Assembly (NCBI RefSeq): GCF_019175385.1
Contig: NC_083339.1
Location: 27,247,637 to 27,311,636 of the forward strand
DNA: 64,000 nt
Direction of reading: 5' to 3'
From: Lycium barbarum
Lineage: Eukaryota; Streptophyta; Magnoliopsida; Solanales; Solanaceae
How positions within the stretch are numbered: position 1 is the stretch's first letter; each line of letters opens with the position of its first letter. Below the pieces are notes generated by a model. It had not been told where the DNA came from, did no database searches, and saw nothing but the letters and a program-made list of their open reading frames with translations. Of this stretch, positions 1-12,500 are shown one piece after another. The position numbers and the translations under genes were made by a program.

Positions 1-265
1 CCCAATTCAACTTTTAGCACCATCCAACGGTTCACGAATCGGTAAAGGTAGTTTGAAGCAGACTGTTGTAGGATTTTCATTTTGCAAAAATCAACACTTC
101 TCTCTCACTTTTTCTCTCTATATGGCTGCTATGAATTTACTCTTGTATTCATGAAATAAGACCTAAGTTGATCTTATATATAGTGGGCTTTAGGGAAAAG
201 TGGGCTAGGTCCAAAAGGTGTTTTATTTATCCACATAGGAAGGAAAAAAAAACAAAAACCCAACA
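1..265 (-). repeat. 3' LTR (partial) of the 1-4946 copia element
   Basis: The element-sense start TGTTGGG lies at 265 (read on the minus strand), directly after the polypurine tract. The rest matches the outer part of the 4271-4946 LTR. About 410 bp should lie left of the window. Confidence 0.8.
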
Positions 266-281
266 ATTCTACCCCTCCCGA

Positions 282-3200
282 CTATGTGGAGGAGACCGCC
301 ATCCTGACAATCATGCAACACTCTTCAAACTTCTCTCTTCGGAAAGGTTTAGTCATCATGTCCGAACCATTATCATCAGCGTGAATCTTTTCAAGTTCAA
401 GCAACTTAGAATCCAACACATCTCTAATCCAATGGTATCTCACATCAATATGTTTCGACCTACCATGAAATGTAGAGTTCTTGTCAAGATGAATAGCACT
501 TTGGCTGTCGCAATAAAGCACATACCTATCTTGAGAAAAGTCAAGTTCCTCCATAAATCTCTTCATCCAGAGCAACTCTTTACAAGCTTTAACGGCAGCA
601 ATAAGCTCATCTTATGTAGTAGATAGAGCAACAAATTTTTGCAACCTAGATTGCCAAGACACAGCTCCCCCCACAAAATTAACCAAGTAGCCATAAGTAG
701 ACTTGAGAGTATCAAGATAACCGGACATATATGAATCAGTGTAACCACAAAGGATAGGCTTTCTTGTTCGAAAACACAAACTCAAACTAGAAGTGCCACA
801 AAGATATCTCATAACCCACTTCAAAGCATTCCATTACTCTCTTCTTGGATTAGAAAGAAAACAACTAGCAATACCAACAGCATGAGCAGTACCTGGTCTT
901 GTACAAATCATTGCATACATCAAACTGGCAGTAGCTGAAGCATAAGGAACTTTCTTCATATCTTCCTTCTCATCATCACTAGAAGGACACTGCTTCATGC
1001 TCAATTTGAAGTGCATAGCTAAAGGTGTACTGACAATCTTAGCTTTATCCATGTTGAACCGCGAAGTACTTTCTGAATGTACTTCTCTTATGATAACCAC
1101 AACTTCTTGGCCTGCATGCCAAGAATTTGTCTTGCTGGACCGAAGTCTTTCATAGCAAAAGACTTATCCAACTCTTGCTTTAACTTCTGAATTCTGCAAG
1201 CATTATGACCAACAACAAGCATGTCATCAACATAAAGCAATAAAATGATAAAGTCACCATCAAGAACTTTTTGCACAAAAATACAATGATCTGAAGAAGC
1301 CTTCTTAAAACCCTGTTGACTCATAAAAGAACTGAACCTTCTGTACCACTGCCTGGGAGCTTGTTTCAAACAATACAAGCTCTTCTTTAGTTTGAAAACA
1401 TAATTCTCTTTACCATTAACTTCAAAACCTTCTGGCTACTCCATATAAATTTTCATCTAAGTCACCATGGAGAAAAGCAGTTTTAACATCCATTTGTTTA
1501 GCCTCTAAATCTAGACTTGCTGCCAAGCCCAACACAACCCGAATGGATGACATCTTCACGACTGGAGAAAAGATTTCATCAAAACCAACTCTTTTTTATT
1601 TATTAAAGCCCTTGACAACCAAACTAGCCTTGTATCGTTGAACTGAGTTACCATCTTCATGTTTCACCCTGAAAACCCACCTGTTTTTCAAAGCTTTTCT
1701 GTCTTTAGGAAGCTTAACCATATTAAATGTATGATTATCATGCAAGGATTTAATCTCATCTTACATAGCATCAAACCACCTTTCTTTATCTTCACTATCC
1801 ATGGCCTTATAAAAACTTTCAAGTTCTCCCCCGTCTGTCAAGAGTACAAACTCATTGGGAGAATAAGATGAAAGTATTTTCTCTATAGTAGATCTTCTGA
1901 GTGAACTCTCTGGAGCATCAATAGCAACTAGTTGTTGGCCAACCACATCATCTTCCACTGAAGCATCAACAACATCATGCTGGTCATTCTGAACGTGATC
2001 ACTGTCTTCATTATCAACTTGATCTTCATTATTTTGAAGATTTTTTTCAGGTGCAATAGTCACAGGAACTGGATCAAAATCAACTAAGCTCTCACTGCTC
2101 TGAGAATCAACCTTCTCAGCTTTGTCAAAATCTTCAATTGTCTGGTCATCAAAGAACACAACATCACGGCTTCTAACAAGTTTCTTCTCAACTGGATCAT
2201 AGAAATGATAGCCAAATTCGTCTTAACCATAACCAATAAGGCTGAATTGCCTAGTTTTAAATTCTAGCTTTGACCTCTCATTCTTAGAACATGCATAAAA
2301 GCCTTAGACCCGAAGACTCTCAGATGAGCATAAGATACATTCTTACCAAACCAAACTCTGTCAGGGACATCACCATCCAAAGCAACGGTATGAGATAAAT
2401 TGATAACATGAGCAGCAGTATTAAGTCCAAAATGAATCTAGCAACTTAGCATTTGAAAGCAAACATCTAACCCTCTTAATTAGAGTTTTGTTCATCCTCT
2501 CTGCTAAACCATCTAATTGAGGAGTCTTTGGAGGAGTTTTCTGATGCCGAATACCCTGACTGCTGTATTTACCACCATTGCAGATGCATTTTAGGCTCTT
2601 CCCTGACTGTCTCTCAACCAAGACCTTAAAAGTATTGAACACATCAAGTACTTGATCCTTGGACTTCAAAGGAAATACCCATAATTTGTTAGAATGATCA
2701 TCAATAAAAGTCACAAAGTAAAGTGAACCACTATGAGACCTTACTGTAAAAGGACCACACAAATCAGAATGTACCAACTCCAGCAAATCAAGCTTTCTTG
2801 AAGGAGGGTGACTTTGAAAAGAAACTCTTTTATGTTTACTGGCTAAGCAATGAACACATCTCTTTGACTTTGTTTGTTTCACACCAGAAAGCAAATTCTT
2901 CTTAGTCATACTATCAATCCCTTTCTTGCTCATATGACTTAGTTTTCTGTGACATAACTCTGATGAAGTATCATTCTCCCCTAAATTTACTGAGTCACTA
3001 CAAACGGAGCCCTGAAATAAGTACAAGTCAGATATCTTGTCACCTTGAGCCACAACCATTGAACCTTTAAGTAGCTTCCACTGGCCACCACCAAGGTGTT
3101 ATTATAACCCTCATCATCAAGATTTCCTATAGAAATTAAATTTAGACGAACATTCGGAGCATGCTTGACATTGTTAAGAACCAACCTCCAACCATTCTTA

Positions 3201-4220
3201 CTTTTCAAGCAAACTGTGTCAATGCGAAATACCTCAACCTCACTATTATTGCCCATTTGTAACATTCCAAAATTACCTGGAGTGTAAGCAGAAATTAATT
3301 CCTTCTTTGACGTGACATAAGAAATGGCACCTTAATCCACAAACCAGGTAGACTCATCACAAACAAGATTGATGTCGTTTTTACCACAACAACAAGAAGA
3401 TCATATTCAACAACAATAGCAACACGATTTTTATTATCGCTATCTTTCTTTTGCTTTTTCTAGTCTCTCTTAAACCTGTATCAATGTTTCTTGATGTGTC
3501 TGGCAAGTGACAATAGTAACATGTAACATTCTTGTACCTGGAGGATCTTGACTTGCTTCTACTTTTACCTCTGTCATTCTAACCTCTGAAGTTGTTTCTC
3601 CCCCTATCTCGGTAACCAAAACATCGGTGTGAACCTGAAGAAGACGAAGCATGAGATGTTCTTCTCATCTCTTCATTCAAAACACCACTCTTAGCATATT
3701 CCATAGTTACACCATCACTGGGAGCAGAATTAGTCAAAGAAACTCGAAAAGTTTCTCAAAAGTCTGGCAGAGTATTAAGAAGCAAAAGTCCATGTATTTC
3801 TTCATCAAACTTGACACCCATTCCAGATAGCTGGTCAAGGACACCCTCAAAATCATTTATATGATCAGAAATAGGAGTGCCCTCTTTGTATCTAATATTC
3901 ATCAATTGTTTCAGTAGGAACAACTTGTTATTGCATGTCTTCGAAGCATAAAGTGTCTCGAGATTTTCCCACGAGCTTTTAGCATTTGTCTTGTTCACAA
4001 TATGATTTCAAACATTATCTTCAACCCATTGCCTAATGTAGCCACAAACTTGTAAGTGCCCAAATTCTCAATCCGCATCATTCATAGACTCGGGTTTCTT
4101 AGAAGCAAACACAGGTAAATGCATTTCTTGACAAGAGAAGATCTTTCATCTTGCTTTTCTAGATATGGTAATTACTTCCATTTTAAAAAACCATCTTGCT
4201 CATATTTGCCTCCATCATTC
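282..4220 (-). pseudogene. Broken copia gag-pol polyprotein
   Basis: Fragments in order on the minus strand: a gag UBN2-type region at 3998-3756 (motif LLLLNTLPDF); a gag basic region near 3652-3470; a protease region near 3340, where the DSGA site reads D-stop-GA; integrase at 3059-2421 with its N-terminal H-H-C-C zinc site (ELCHRKLSH, CVHCLASKHKR) and the first catalytic Asp in VHSDLCGPF. The second catalytic Asp region reads CICNGGKY instead of RSDNGGEY, so the Asp is lost. Reverse transcriptase at 1378-1088 still carries LLLYVDDMLVVG. RNase H spans 824-282 (YCDSQSAIHL, SKHIDVRYHW). In-frame stops and frameshifts separate nearly every piece. Known of the family: these parts are made as one polyprotein that packages, copies and integrates the element. 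Here it cannot be made. Confidence 0.88.
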
Positions 4221-4255
4221 ATATAGACAATCAACACAATCAAATATAAGCACAA

Positions 4256-4267
4256 GCTCTGATACCA
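4256..4267 (-). other. Primer binding site (initiator tRNA-Met type)
   Basis: The minus strand reads TGGTATCAGAGC, the standard copia primer site, three bases inside the inner edge of the right-hand (5') LTR. Confidence 0.85.
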
Positions 4268-4270
4268 CTT

Positions 4271-4946
4271 TGCTGGGAAGAAAAAAACAAATACCAAATT
4301 GCACGAGAAGGTAACATCGAAAGAAATACCAAAGTCAAAACTTTCCACACTATTTGAACCAAGATAAGGTAATAAATGCTAGCACAAGTAGAAATCCGGG
4401 TAGCAACTATACCAACAATGAAATAGCAAAGCAAGCAAAATAAACCAAATGCAAGAGACGCCAAATATACGTGGAAAAACCCCTTCAGTGTGAAGAGGAA
4501 AAGCTCCACTAATATCAACAAGCGTTACAACAATGTTCTTCAAATGGCTAAAACATCAACACCAACTATGGAGCAACAATACATAAAAGATAGCGCCAAA
4601 ACTAGTGAAGAAAAGAGAGAAATTACCCCCAAAGATGAGCTATTGTTCGTCCTCGAAAACTGGAGCTACAAACCACAAAATCCAATCTCCACCGTTGAAA
4701 TCCAAAAACTAGATGTTGAGAACTCTCAGTTCAAATTTCAGCATGATCCAATGGTTAACTGTTGTAGCTGATTTTCCACTTCTCTCTCACTTTTTCTCTC
4801 TATATGGCTGCTATAAATTCACTCTCGTGTTCATGAAATAAGACCTAAGTTGATCTTTTATATAGTGGGCTTTAGGGAAAAATGGGCTAGGTCCAAAGGG
4901 TGTTTTATTTATCCATATAGAAAGGGAAAAAGTAAAAAACACAACA
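4271..4946 (-). repeat. 5' LTR of the 1-4946 copia element
   Basis: It spans from TG next to the primer site to CA at 4946 (plus-strand view), 676 bp. The outer half is repeated at 1-265. Confidence 0.82.
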
Positions 4947-6511
4947 ACATTTGCTCCATCTCCACAAAAACTAATCAAACTAATCGACTATAAGCTACTA
5001 ACAAATAGAATAAATATTAATAAGTCAAGTTTTTGGCTTGTTGGTGAAATGATTCTGTAAAATCCCCTCGAGATATTTTCTATTCTTTTCGTACAATCAT
5101 TCAGTTTCTTTTCAAAAAAATTTAGCTAACTTTTGAAAATTCGTGTATTATATTAAGGATTTATTTAACAAATTTTATTTAAATTTGAAGAAGTTTTCTA
5201 GACTTACACCCCAACACAAACATCTGCCTCACTCTCAGGCGTACACCATGACTTGTTGGGCGTATGCCTTTTGAAACTTTCGCCCCCAACCATCGTCTCA
5301 ATATATTTTTGGTGTGCCTCGTCCCAGGTCTCGCTCCGAAAAGGACTTTTAAAACACTAGTGTAAATTATGTTAGACATGAAATAATTTTTTTTTTTCAT
5401 AATTCAACGTAAGCAGAATATATACCTAAAGATCCTAAAATTGACACGAATTATTAGTTGCACACTTAAACCAACAGTAGTCTTAATCATTCCTATAAAC
5501 TTGACTGTTTGATAGTCTTTATCCCCGTAGACGCTGATTTTAGGGGCATGGGAATGAAAAATCAACTCCGAAGTAGGTTATTTTTCAACTGTTAATTGCA
5601 ACATTGTCACATATAATAGTTTATACATTCCATTTGTGTGTTTCTTCTTGCTTCAGCTTAATATATAATGCAAATTTTACCCCAACTTGCTGACAAATTG
5701 TTACAACTATTTATTTCAACTGTGTATTTCTTCTTTTTCCAGGTCAATTTGTAAAAAAACTAATTAGCTCGAACTCCATCATTTTAATCAAATAAAACTA
5801 GTTTTATAAAAAATTATGAAGTATCAATTGTTTATTTCTTATTTAGATGCGATGTCTATTTATTTCAACTATGTAGTTTTTAATCAAATAAAAAAGTTTA
5901 ACCAAAATGATATAGTCGCAACTATGTACTTCTCTTTTATTTCTTCTTTAGATGCAATGATTATTTCTTTCAATTGTTGTTTTTTTTTTTTCGGGTCAAA
6001 TCTATGAAATATATATATATATATATACACACACTTGGTTAGAGATCCTTTAATTTATTTTTGGTGAACTAAAAAGATTTTGTAGTAGAATAATGAAGTT
6101 CCAACTGTATAATTCTTATTATATCTCATTTATATGTAATGAATATCTATTTCGACAGTGTACTTTTCTTTTCGGACAAAATCTATTAAAATCAAATTGG
6201 CTGAAATTCATTATTTTTAGTCAACAATAAATTTCATCTAAAAAGTGGAGTTAATAGCCAAGCTTTTTACTAATAACCCGAAAAAGAAATATTTTTTATT
6301 TTAAAAAAAAAAAATCACGTTGCATGTGAGTGTATCTCACTATCTTAGCATGAGATCAAATAATTAACTTCAAGAGGTAATGAAGACTATTAATAGTTTG
6401 GATATCCAACTAATATTCTGCCTTCAACTAGCCAGCTACATCGTACATTTATTTCTATTTATTTTGGGCAATTCTCTGTCTGCAATTTGTACCTCTCTCT
6501 GATTACCAGTT
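4947..6511. other. AT-rich spacer and promoter region of the GulLO-like gene
   Basis: No supportable coding region. Around 5200-5360 there is a GC-richer patch (reads like GGTGTGCCTCGTCCCAGG and TTGGGCGTATGCC) resembling a dispersed plant repeat, but its ends are not visible. A short TA/CA microsatellite sits at about 6009-6033. The interval just upstream of the ATG at 6512 must hold the gene's promoter and 5' leader. I see no convincing single TATA box, because AT-rich words are everywhere. Confidence 0.4.
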
Positions 6512-9500
6512 ATGGGCGACCCAAAAATCTTCTTAAAACTAAGCTGGATTATCTTTATGATTTACTTAGTGAAATCTAGCCCACCTGAAGATCCCATTAA
6601 ATGTTCAACCAAAACAAACTTTAACTGCACCATTACAAACTCTTATGGTGCCTTCCCGGATCGGAGCATTTGCAAGGCAGCTCAAGCTGTTTTTCCAACC
6701 ACAGAAGAAGAGATCATTTCTATAGTGGCAAATGCAACAAAAGAAAAGAGAAAAATGAAAGTGGCGACTCGGTTTTCACACAGCATACCCAAGCTGGTTT
6801 GTCCAGATGGTGAAGACGGATTACTTATCAGTACAAAATTCCTAAACAAGATCCTAAAAGTGGATCAAGAAAACATGACGATGACGGTTGAAAGTGGGGT
6901 AACGTTGAGACAGTTGATCAGTGAGGCGGCCAAGGCAGGATTAGTCCTGCCTTATACGCCTTACTGGTGGGGTTTAACCATTGGTGGCCTAATTGGAACA
7001 GGTGAAGAAAAATATTTTATTTAAAATCTCATAAATCTTTGAATGTTCTTTATAATTCTCCACTTCTCGTCAATATGAAAATTACTAGCAACACCCTTAT
7101 TTATAATAGTATTGTAACGTACTTTGAATAAAAATTGAAAAACCTAAACTATAAACTTCTATCCAATTTTGATTTCCTATAACTTTGAGTTATTTTTTTC
7201 CAACCACAGGTGCTCATGGAAGTTCTCTTTGGGGTTTGGGAAGTTCAGTACATGATTATATTGTGCAACTTCGAATTGTCACACCAGATGAAGCGGCAAA
7301 CAATTATGCTAAAGTACGTACATTGAAAAATGGTAACCCAGAGTTGGATGCAGCTAGAGTGTCCCTAGGTGTTCTTGGAGTTATTTCACAGGTAGATACT
7401 TTTTATAACAGCATGTCTAGTTGATTGTCATGTTCTACCCACCTCTCAATTGTACCACATTGAAAAGAGGGAACGTTTTCAGGGACCCTATTAAAGAAAA
7501 AGAATAGTTCGTTTAACTTGTATGATTGCTTATATATACAGTTATTATTACCATGTAAAAGTCTTTCCGAAATTCTTTTAGAAAAATTCTTGAGTTAATT
7601 AAGAGCCCGTTTGGATTGGCTTATAAGTTGTTTTCAGCTTTTTTGAGTGTTTGGCTGACCAGCTTAAAGTCATTTTGTGCTTAAAATAAACTCAAAAAAA
7701 TAATTAAGCCCATTTGACTTAGCTTATCTAAAGCAGCTTAAAAGCTGAAAACAGCTTATAAGCCAAAAAAAATAAGTTAGACTACCCTAACTTATTTTTT
7801 TTAGCTTATAAGCTGCAAACAGCTTATAGGCATAAGCCCGTCCAAACAGGGTCTAAGCTACGTAGTCATTGAGGTTCTGTCCTTATTCTTCTCTTTTATT
7901 TTTTTTATTTTTTATTATTATTACTACTACAGCAGTACTTTCCTTTCATATTGATAACTTAACATAAAAACAACCGGATTACCTCCCTATATACCCTCGC
8001 TCTGTGGCTAGCAGGGGTGGCGTAGCCTTTTGGCTCCGGGCTCAACAGAATCCATAATTTTGGATATATATATATATATATATTTAAAAATCTACTAAAA
8101 TTTTAATAAATATTGGATCTGAGCCCATAGATATAATAAGTTTAATGCGGAAAAACTTAAAAGTCTTATCAAATTAAAATCTTGAATCTGTCCCTAGCTA
8201 AGAATGACAAATCTTTAAGGGTGAATATTAGGTAACACTGAAACTGCAACCAGTGTTCAAACGTTCAATTACCCGTTCAGAGAGGAATGACTCAGATTTG
8301 GGGGATGATGCAGCTAAGTTTGGGAGACAACATGAATTTGCAGATTTTACATGGTATCCTAGTCAGCGCAAGGTTGTTTATAGGATTGATGATCGAGTTC
8401 CTGCCAACACTCGTGGCAATGGCCTCGATGACTTCATTGGATTTCGCTCTACATCTTCGCTCGTCCTCGCCATTATAAGAACCTCAGGTAATTATTAGTC
8501 TCTCCGTCTCACTTTTCGGATTCGAGATGAAACGATCTTTTTTTTTAACCGTTATTTTTCAAATGTATTTTAAATCTTTTGAAATAATGTCACTTATCCT
8601 TTTTTTTTTTTTTACATAATTTCCCAATATGTAAATTTTATTTCATAAACATAAGGATTTTATATCTAAATTCACAATAAAAAGTAAAAGGTTTGACTTT
8701 TGAAATCCGATCTGCTTCATAAATTGGAACGGGGAATAACTAATAGGTTTCCTCGAATTTCATACCTTATTTGGATTTTACCATAATTGTATTTTACTCA
8801 AAAAAGTTTCTTGGTGGAAAAAAAGTTTTTCATATTTATTATTTTGTTATAGAAGTTTTGCACTTCTATAAATTGAGCATCCTTCCTTCCCAAACAACAC
8901 AATATCATCCACAATACAGTCTTTCGGTAAAAAGAGTCTTGTTTAAGAGGAGGAGATTATTATTTCGAGAGTTTTATACCTTCTTTTGTACTCCCTTTGT
9001 CCCAATTTATATGAGGGTTTTTACTTTTGGAGGTGTCTAAACAATTTTTTTTTTAACTACAATTTTCTTAAATTCTTTTAATATATTGTACATTATTTAT
9101 TTTGTTTACTTCTAATACTTTTCATGTAGTCTGTAAATATGTAAAATGTATTTTAAAGACTCAAAGAATCTATGGTCGAAATCGCGGTCAAAGATTAAGT
9201 GTTTTGATCCTCGTTATCGGAACCTGACCCACTCATATAAATCAGTTCAGATGGAGTATTAGTTTTCTCAATTGACCAAATCATATGCATATTTTAGTAT
9301 ACTTTTCTTTATTTCTGATTTATCCTCATTTAAAGTATGTTTTGTTAGTCCACATTATTGTTATTTCGATCCTAACAGTAACTGGTTTGCATGTTAACAT
9401 TTTCGATACCAGGCATGACTTTGCTCTACTTTCTTTGTATTTCTTTGTTCACTAGAGGAGAATCAAGAAGCAACAAACGATGCTCGTGGAAAATGCTCAA

Positions 9501-12500
9501 GTGCCAAAGTAACCACTTCCACATTGAAGATTGGTGCTTATGGGTTGACAAACAATGGTTAGCTAATTCTTTCATCACTTGACTGTACTATTATTGAATA
9601 CATAGTGAAGAGTCAGGAAATAATTAATGACAACAACTTAAAGGCTCTTTTGGTTTCCCAAATGGTTTGGAAACAATGTTTTTTTCAAATCCTTTGTCCG
9701 AAAGCACAACATAGTAATTATAATTGGTTAGTATTGTAATATTGTTTTTCAAAACCTCTGGGATGAGTGATGTTGGGCTTTCTTCCCTTTAGAAGATCAC
9801 AGGGAGTCTTCTCCAACAATGGTCTTATCATGCACCTATTGATGATGTAGAATGCAGTGTTAACAACTTCATCCCAAATATATTTAGGAAGATTACTGGC
9901 AATTAGCATAGTTCTTACCATATCCTCCAAGGTCCAGTTCTTCCTCTCAACAACCCCATTTTGCTGAGGAGTTTTAGGTGCTGAAAAGTTATGATCTATT
10001 CCATGAGTCACAATATTCAAGGAAGCTAGCATTCTCAAATGTAGTCCCTATGATCAAATCTAATACTAGCCACTTGAACATTCAACTTTCTTTGCAGCTT
10101 CTTCACAAATATTGAAAATAAATTAAATGTCTCTTCTTTTGAAGGAAGAAACATGGTCCATGTGAATCTTGCCTGAGTTTTAGCCCATGCGAATAGAGGT
10201 CAAGTCACTACCACCCCCTCTTTGCTTCAACCTAGCAACTCTGTCTGTCAAGAGCACCAGTGCATTCTCATGGGCTTGTTGCTTTTGTTGAACCGCACAC
10301 AATGATTTTCTAAGTGTAGCCAAGGTTGCGCTGATCATCTCAGGGATGTCTCACTCATGTCTAACCACCCTAACATCTGTAGAATTAGATAGTTAGCCAA
10401 GTTTTAAAATTCCGTCCTTTGAAAGAACCGGTGTACCGGGAGTAGGTGTGCCAACTAATGTGGAATGTATGGAAGAGGTAGGCCAATTGAGGTAGTGACA
10501 TGTGTATTCGTCTGCTCAGATGCGAAGCCCTCAAGGTCTGTCACTTCAAGTGCTGGAGATGCATCAACGGTATCACTTGTCTTCCTCTTCTTTCTCACTG
10601 GGTTCACTTCATATTGAGTCCGCAAGATACATAGACTACAAGTACTTCTTTCCCAATATCAACCCGTGGCAGTTTGGGCACATGAGTCTGCAAACACAAC
10701 TCTGTGATAAGACACGGGAAAGAGAGAGATGTCTTCTCTTGTAGAGCTCTTTTGCTTAGCTCCTCAAATATAACATCACCCACATTGACAAAGATCTTGC
10801 TCATGATGCAAGCAATATCTTCTCGAGTCTGATGTCTGTTCATTGTAGGAGGGTTGCAATCAGCTGCTCATAAATGAAAGCCAAAATTTAGCTTCAAAGT
10901 TGAGATATTTCTTATAAATCTTTATCTTTCGGCTGATCCAATCAGGAGACTCCAAGGCCACTACCGATGCCGTCCATGGACGCTCATCATCTATGTTCTC
11001 CCTTGCATCTTATTTCTATCCCCGGACTATATTCCATCTAGGGCATCATTGATTTTTCTCGATTGGCCACATTGTACTTCAACTCCTCGGACAATCACTA
11101 CCTCAAGATACGTCTTCGGTTGTCCCTTCTTCCTCTTTGGCACAGAGGCAGCATATAGGAGGCATAGAACTCACGGAAAATTTCCTCCTTTTACTTGGGT
11201 AGGGGCTTGGTAAAGAACCTTCATCTATGACACAAGTCTCACTCAAGAAAAATAAATATACTCTAAGATAAAGTCATCGCGTACTACAAAATAAGAAAAT
11301 GTTATATATAGAGTCACTACCATGAGCCTAGGCATCATGACCTATACTATCTTTTTTATTTACATCAATCACTTACAGAAAAGTTATCTTTCACATCTGT
11401 TGATATCAATCCAGTCCGTGAAGATCCTAGGAGTACATTCTATCTTTCTTCTCCAATTTCTAAGGGTTTCGTCCTAGAAAACAAAATATTTTTACCTCAA
11501 AAATTAAAACTATACACGGTTCAAATTACATCTCTCGGAAGAGATCACCGATGCAAAAAAAAAAAAAAAAAACTGAAGGGGATTATTAACTACTAAAATT
11601 AAAAACAAGAAGCTACCACTAAATTTTGGATGATGTACAAACTAAAAATCAAAACTCCAATTATTACATGCCATTAAATTGCAAGAAATTCAAAGAGCCT
11701 ATACTAAAAAGCATGAAACAAATAAAAATAATGTCAAGTGACAAAAATAAAAAAATATTACGGACTATAGAGTCATCCAAAGAATAACAACAACAATGTA
11801 AAGATAGGAAAGTACTTTCATCACCCCACACTTAGACAGTGCGTTGTCCCCATAAGCACAAAATAAAAGATAACAGGACAAAAAGAAAGTGGAGAAAAGG
11901 AACTATGTGTATCATGTATCCTCATCTGGAAAAAGGTCAGCCACTGATCCTTGAGAGAACACGTCTTCATCTAAGGGCAAAATTTAAGGTCGCTCCATGC
12001 CTAAGAACTGGCGAGCACGGGTGGAGAAGGGGTATATAACCTCTGTAGCTTCTCCACATCAACATGCCTGTGTCAAATTGGAGCCTAAGGTTTCCCATAA
12101 TGAAGAGCATGCAGTCCTCCATACGGGTCACCCTCTACTCTACAGTAGGAATAGGTCGAAATGGTCTAGCTTCCTCCTTCACTGTAGTGGCATCAAAATC
12201 AACATCAGCTGACTCCACCTGATGGTCATAAAGTTGTCCTCCTTAAATTTTGCAACCCAAAAGATACTTGGTTAACATACTAGGGAAATAGAGTCTCTTT
12301 GGTCCTTCATTTTTCACCTTAGACATCTTCTCGAGCATGAACTTACAGAAGTTGAACTTCATCTTTGTAACGAAAGCAAAGAATAAGCAGACTTTCAATC
12401 GGCCAACCTCTGTATCGAAGGAGCTAGGAAAAATACGGTAGCTAACCACCTTCAAGGTGTTCTTGGCCTCCGTAGTGAAATAGGAGCATCTCAGCCAGGG

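Larger units (their letters stand above)
1..4946 (-). mobile_element. Decayed Ty1/copia (Tork/Tnt1-like) LTR retrotransposon, left LTR cut by window edge
   Basis: Seen: direct repeats at 1-265 and 4271-4946 share the same segments (TTCTCTCTATATGGCTGCTA, AGTGGGCTTTAGGGAAAA and others). A minus-strand primer site complementary to initiator tRNA-Met lies at 4256-4267. A purine-rich tract (GGGAGGGGTAGAA on the minus strand) abuts the left LTR at about 266-280. Between them, minus-strand reading frames run gag, protease, integrase, reverse transcriptase, RNase H, which is the copia order. The frames are broken many times, so the copy is dead. The LTR is 676 bp on the right; only its first 265 bp (in element sense) are in view on the left. 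Target duplication cannot be checked because one end is outside the window. Confidence 0.9.

Noticed and set aside
5179..5400. 73-codon minus-strand frame with an Arg-rich sequence near 5300
   Set aside because: It lies in a dispersed-repeat-like GC-rich patch and matches no protein family I know.
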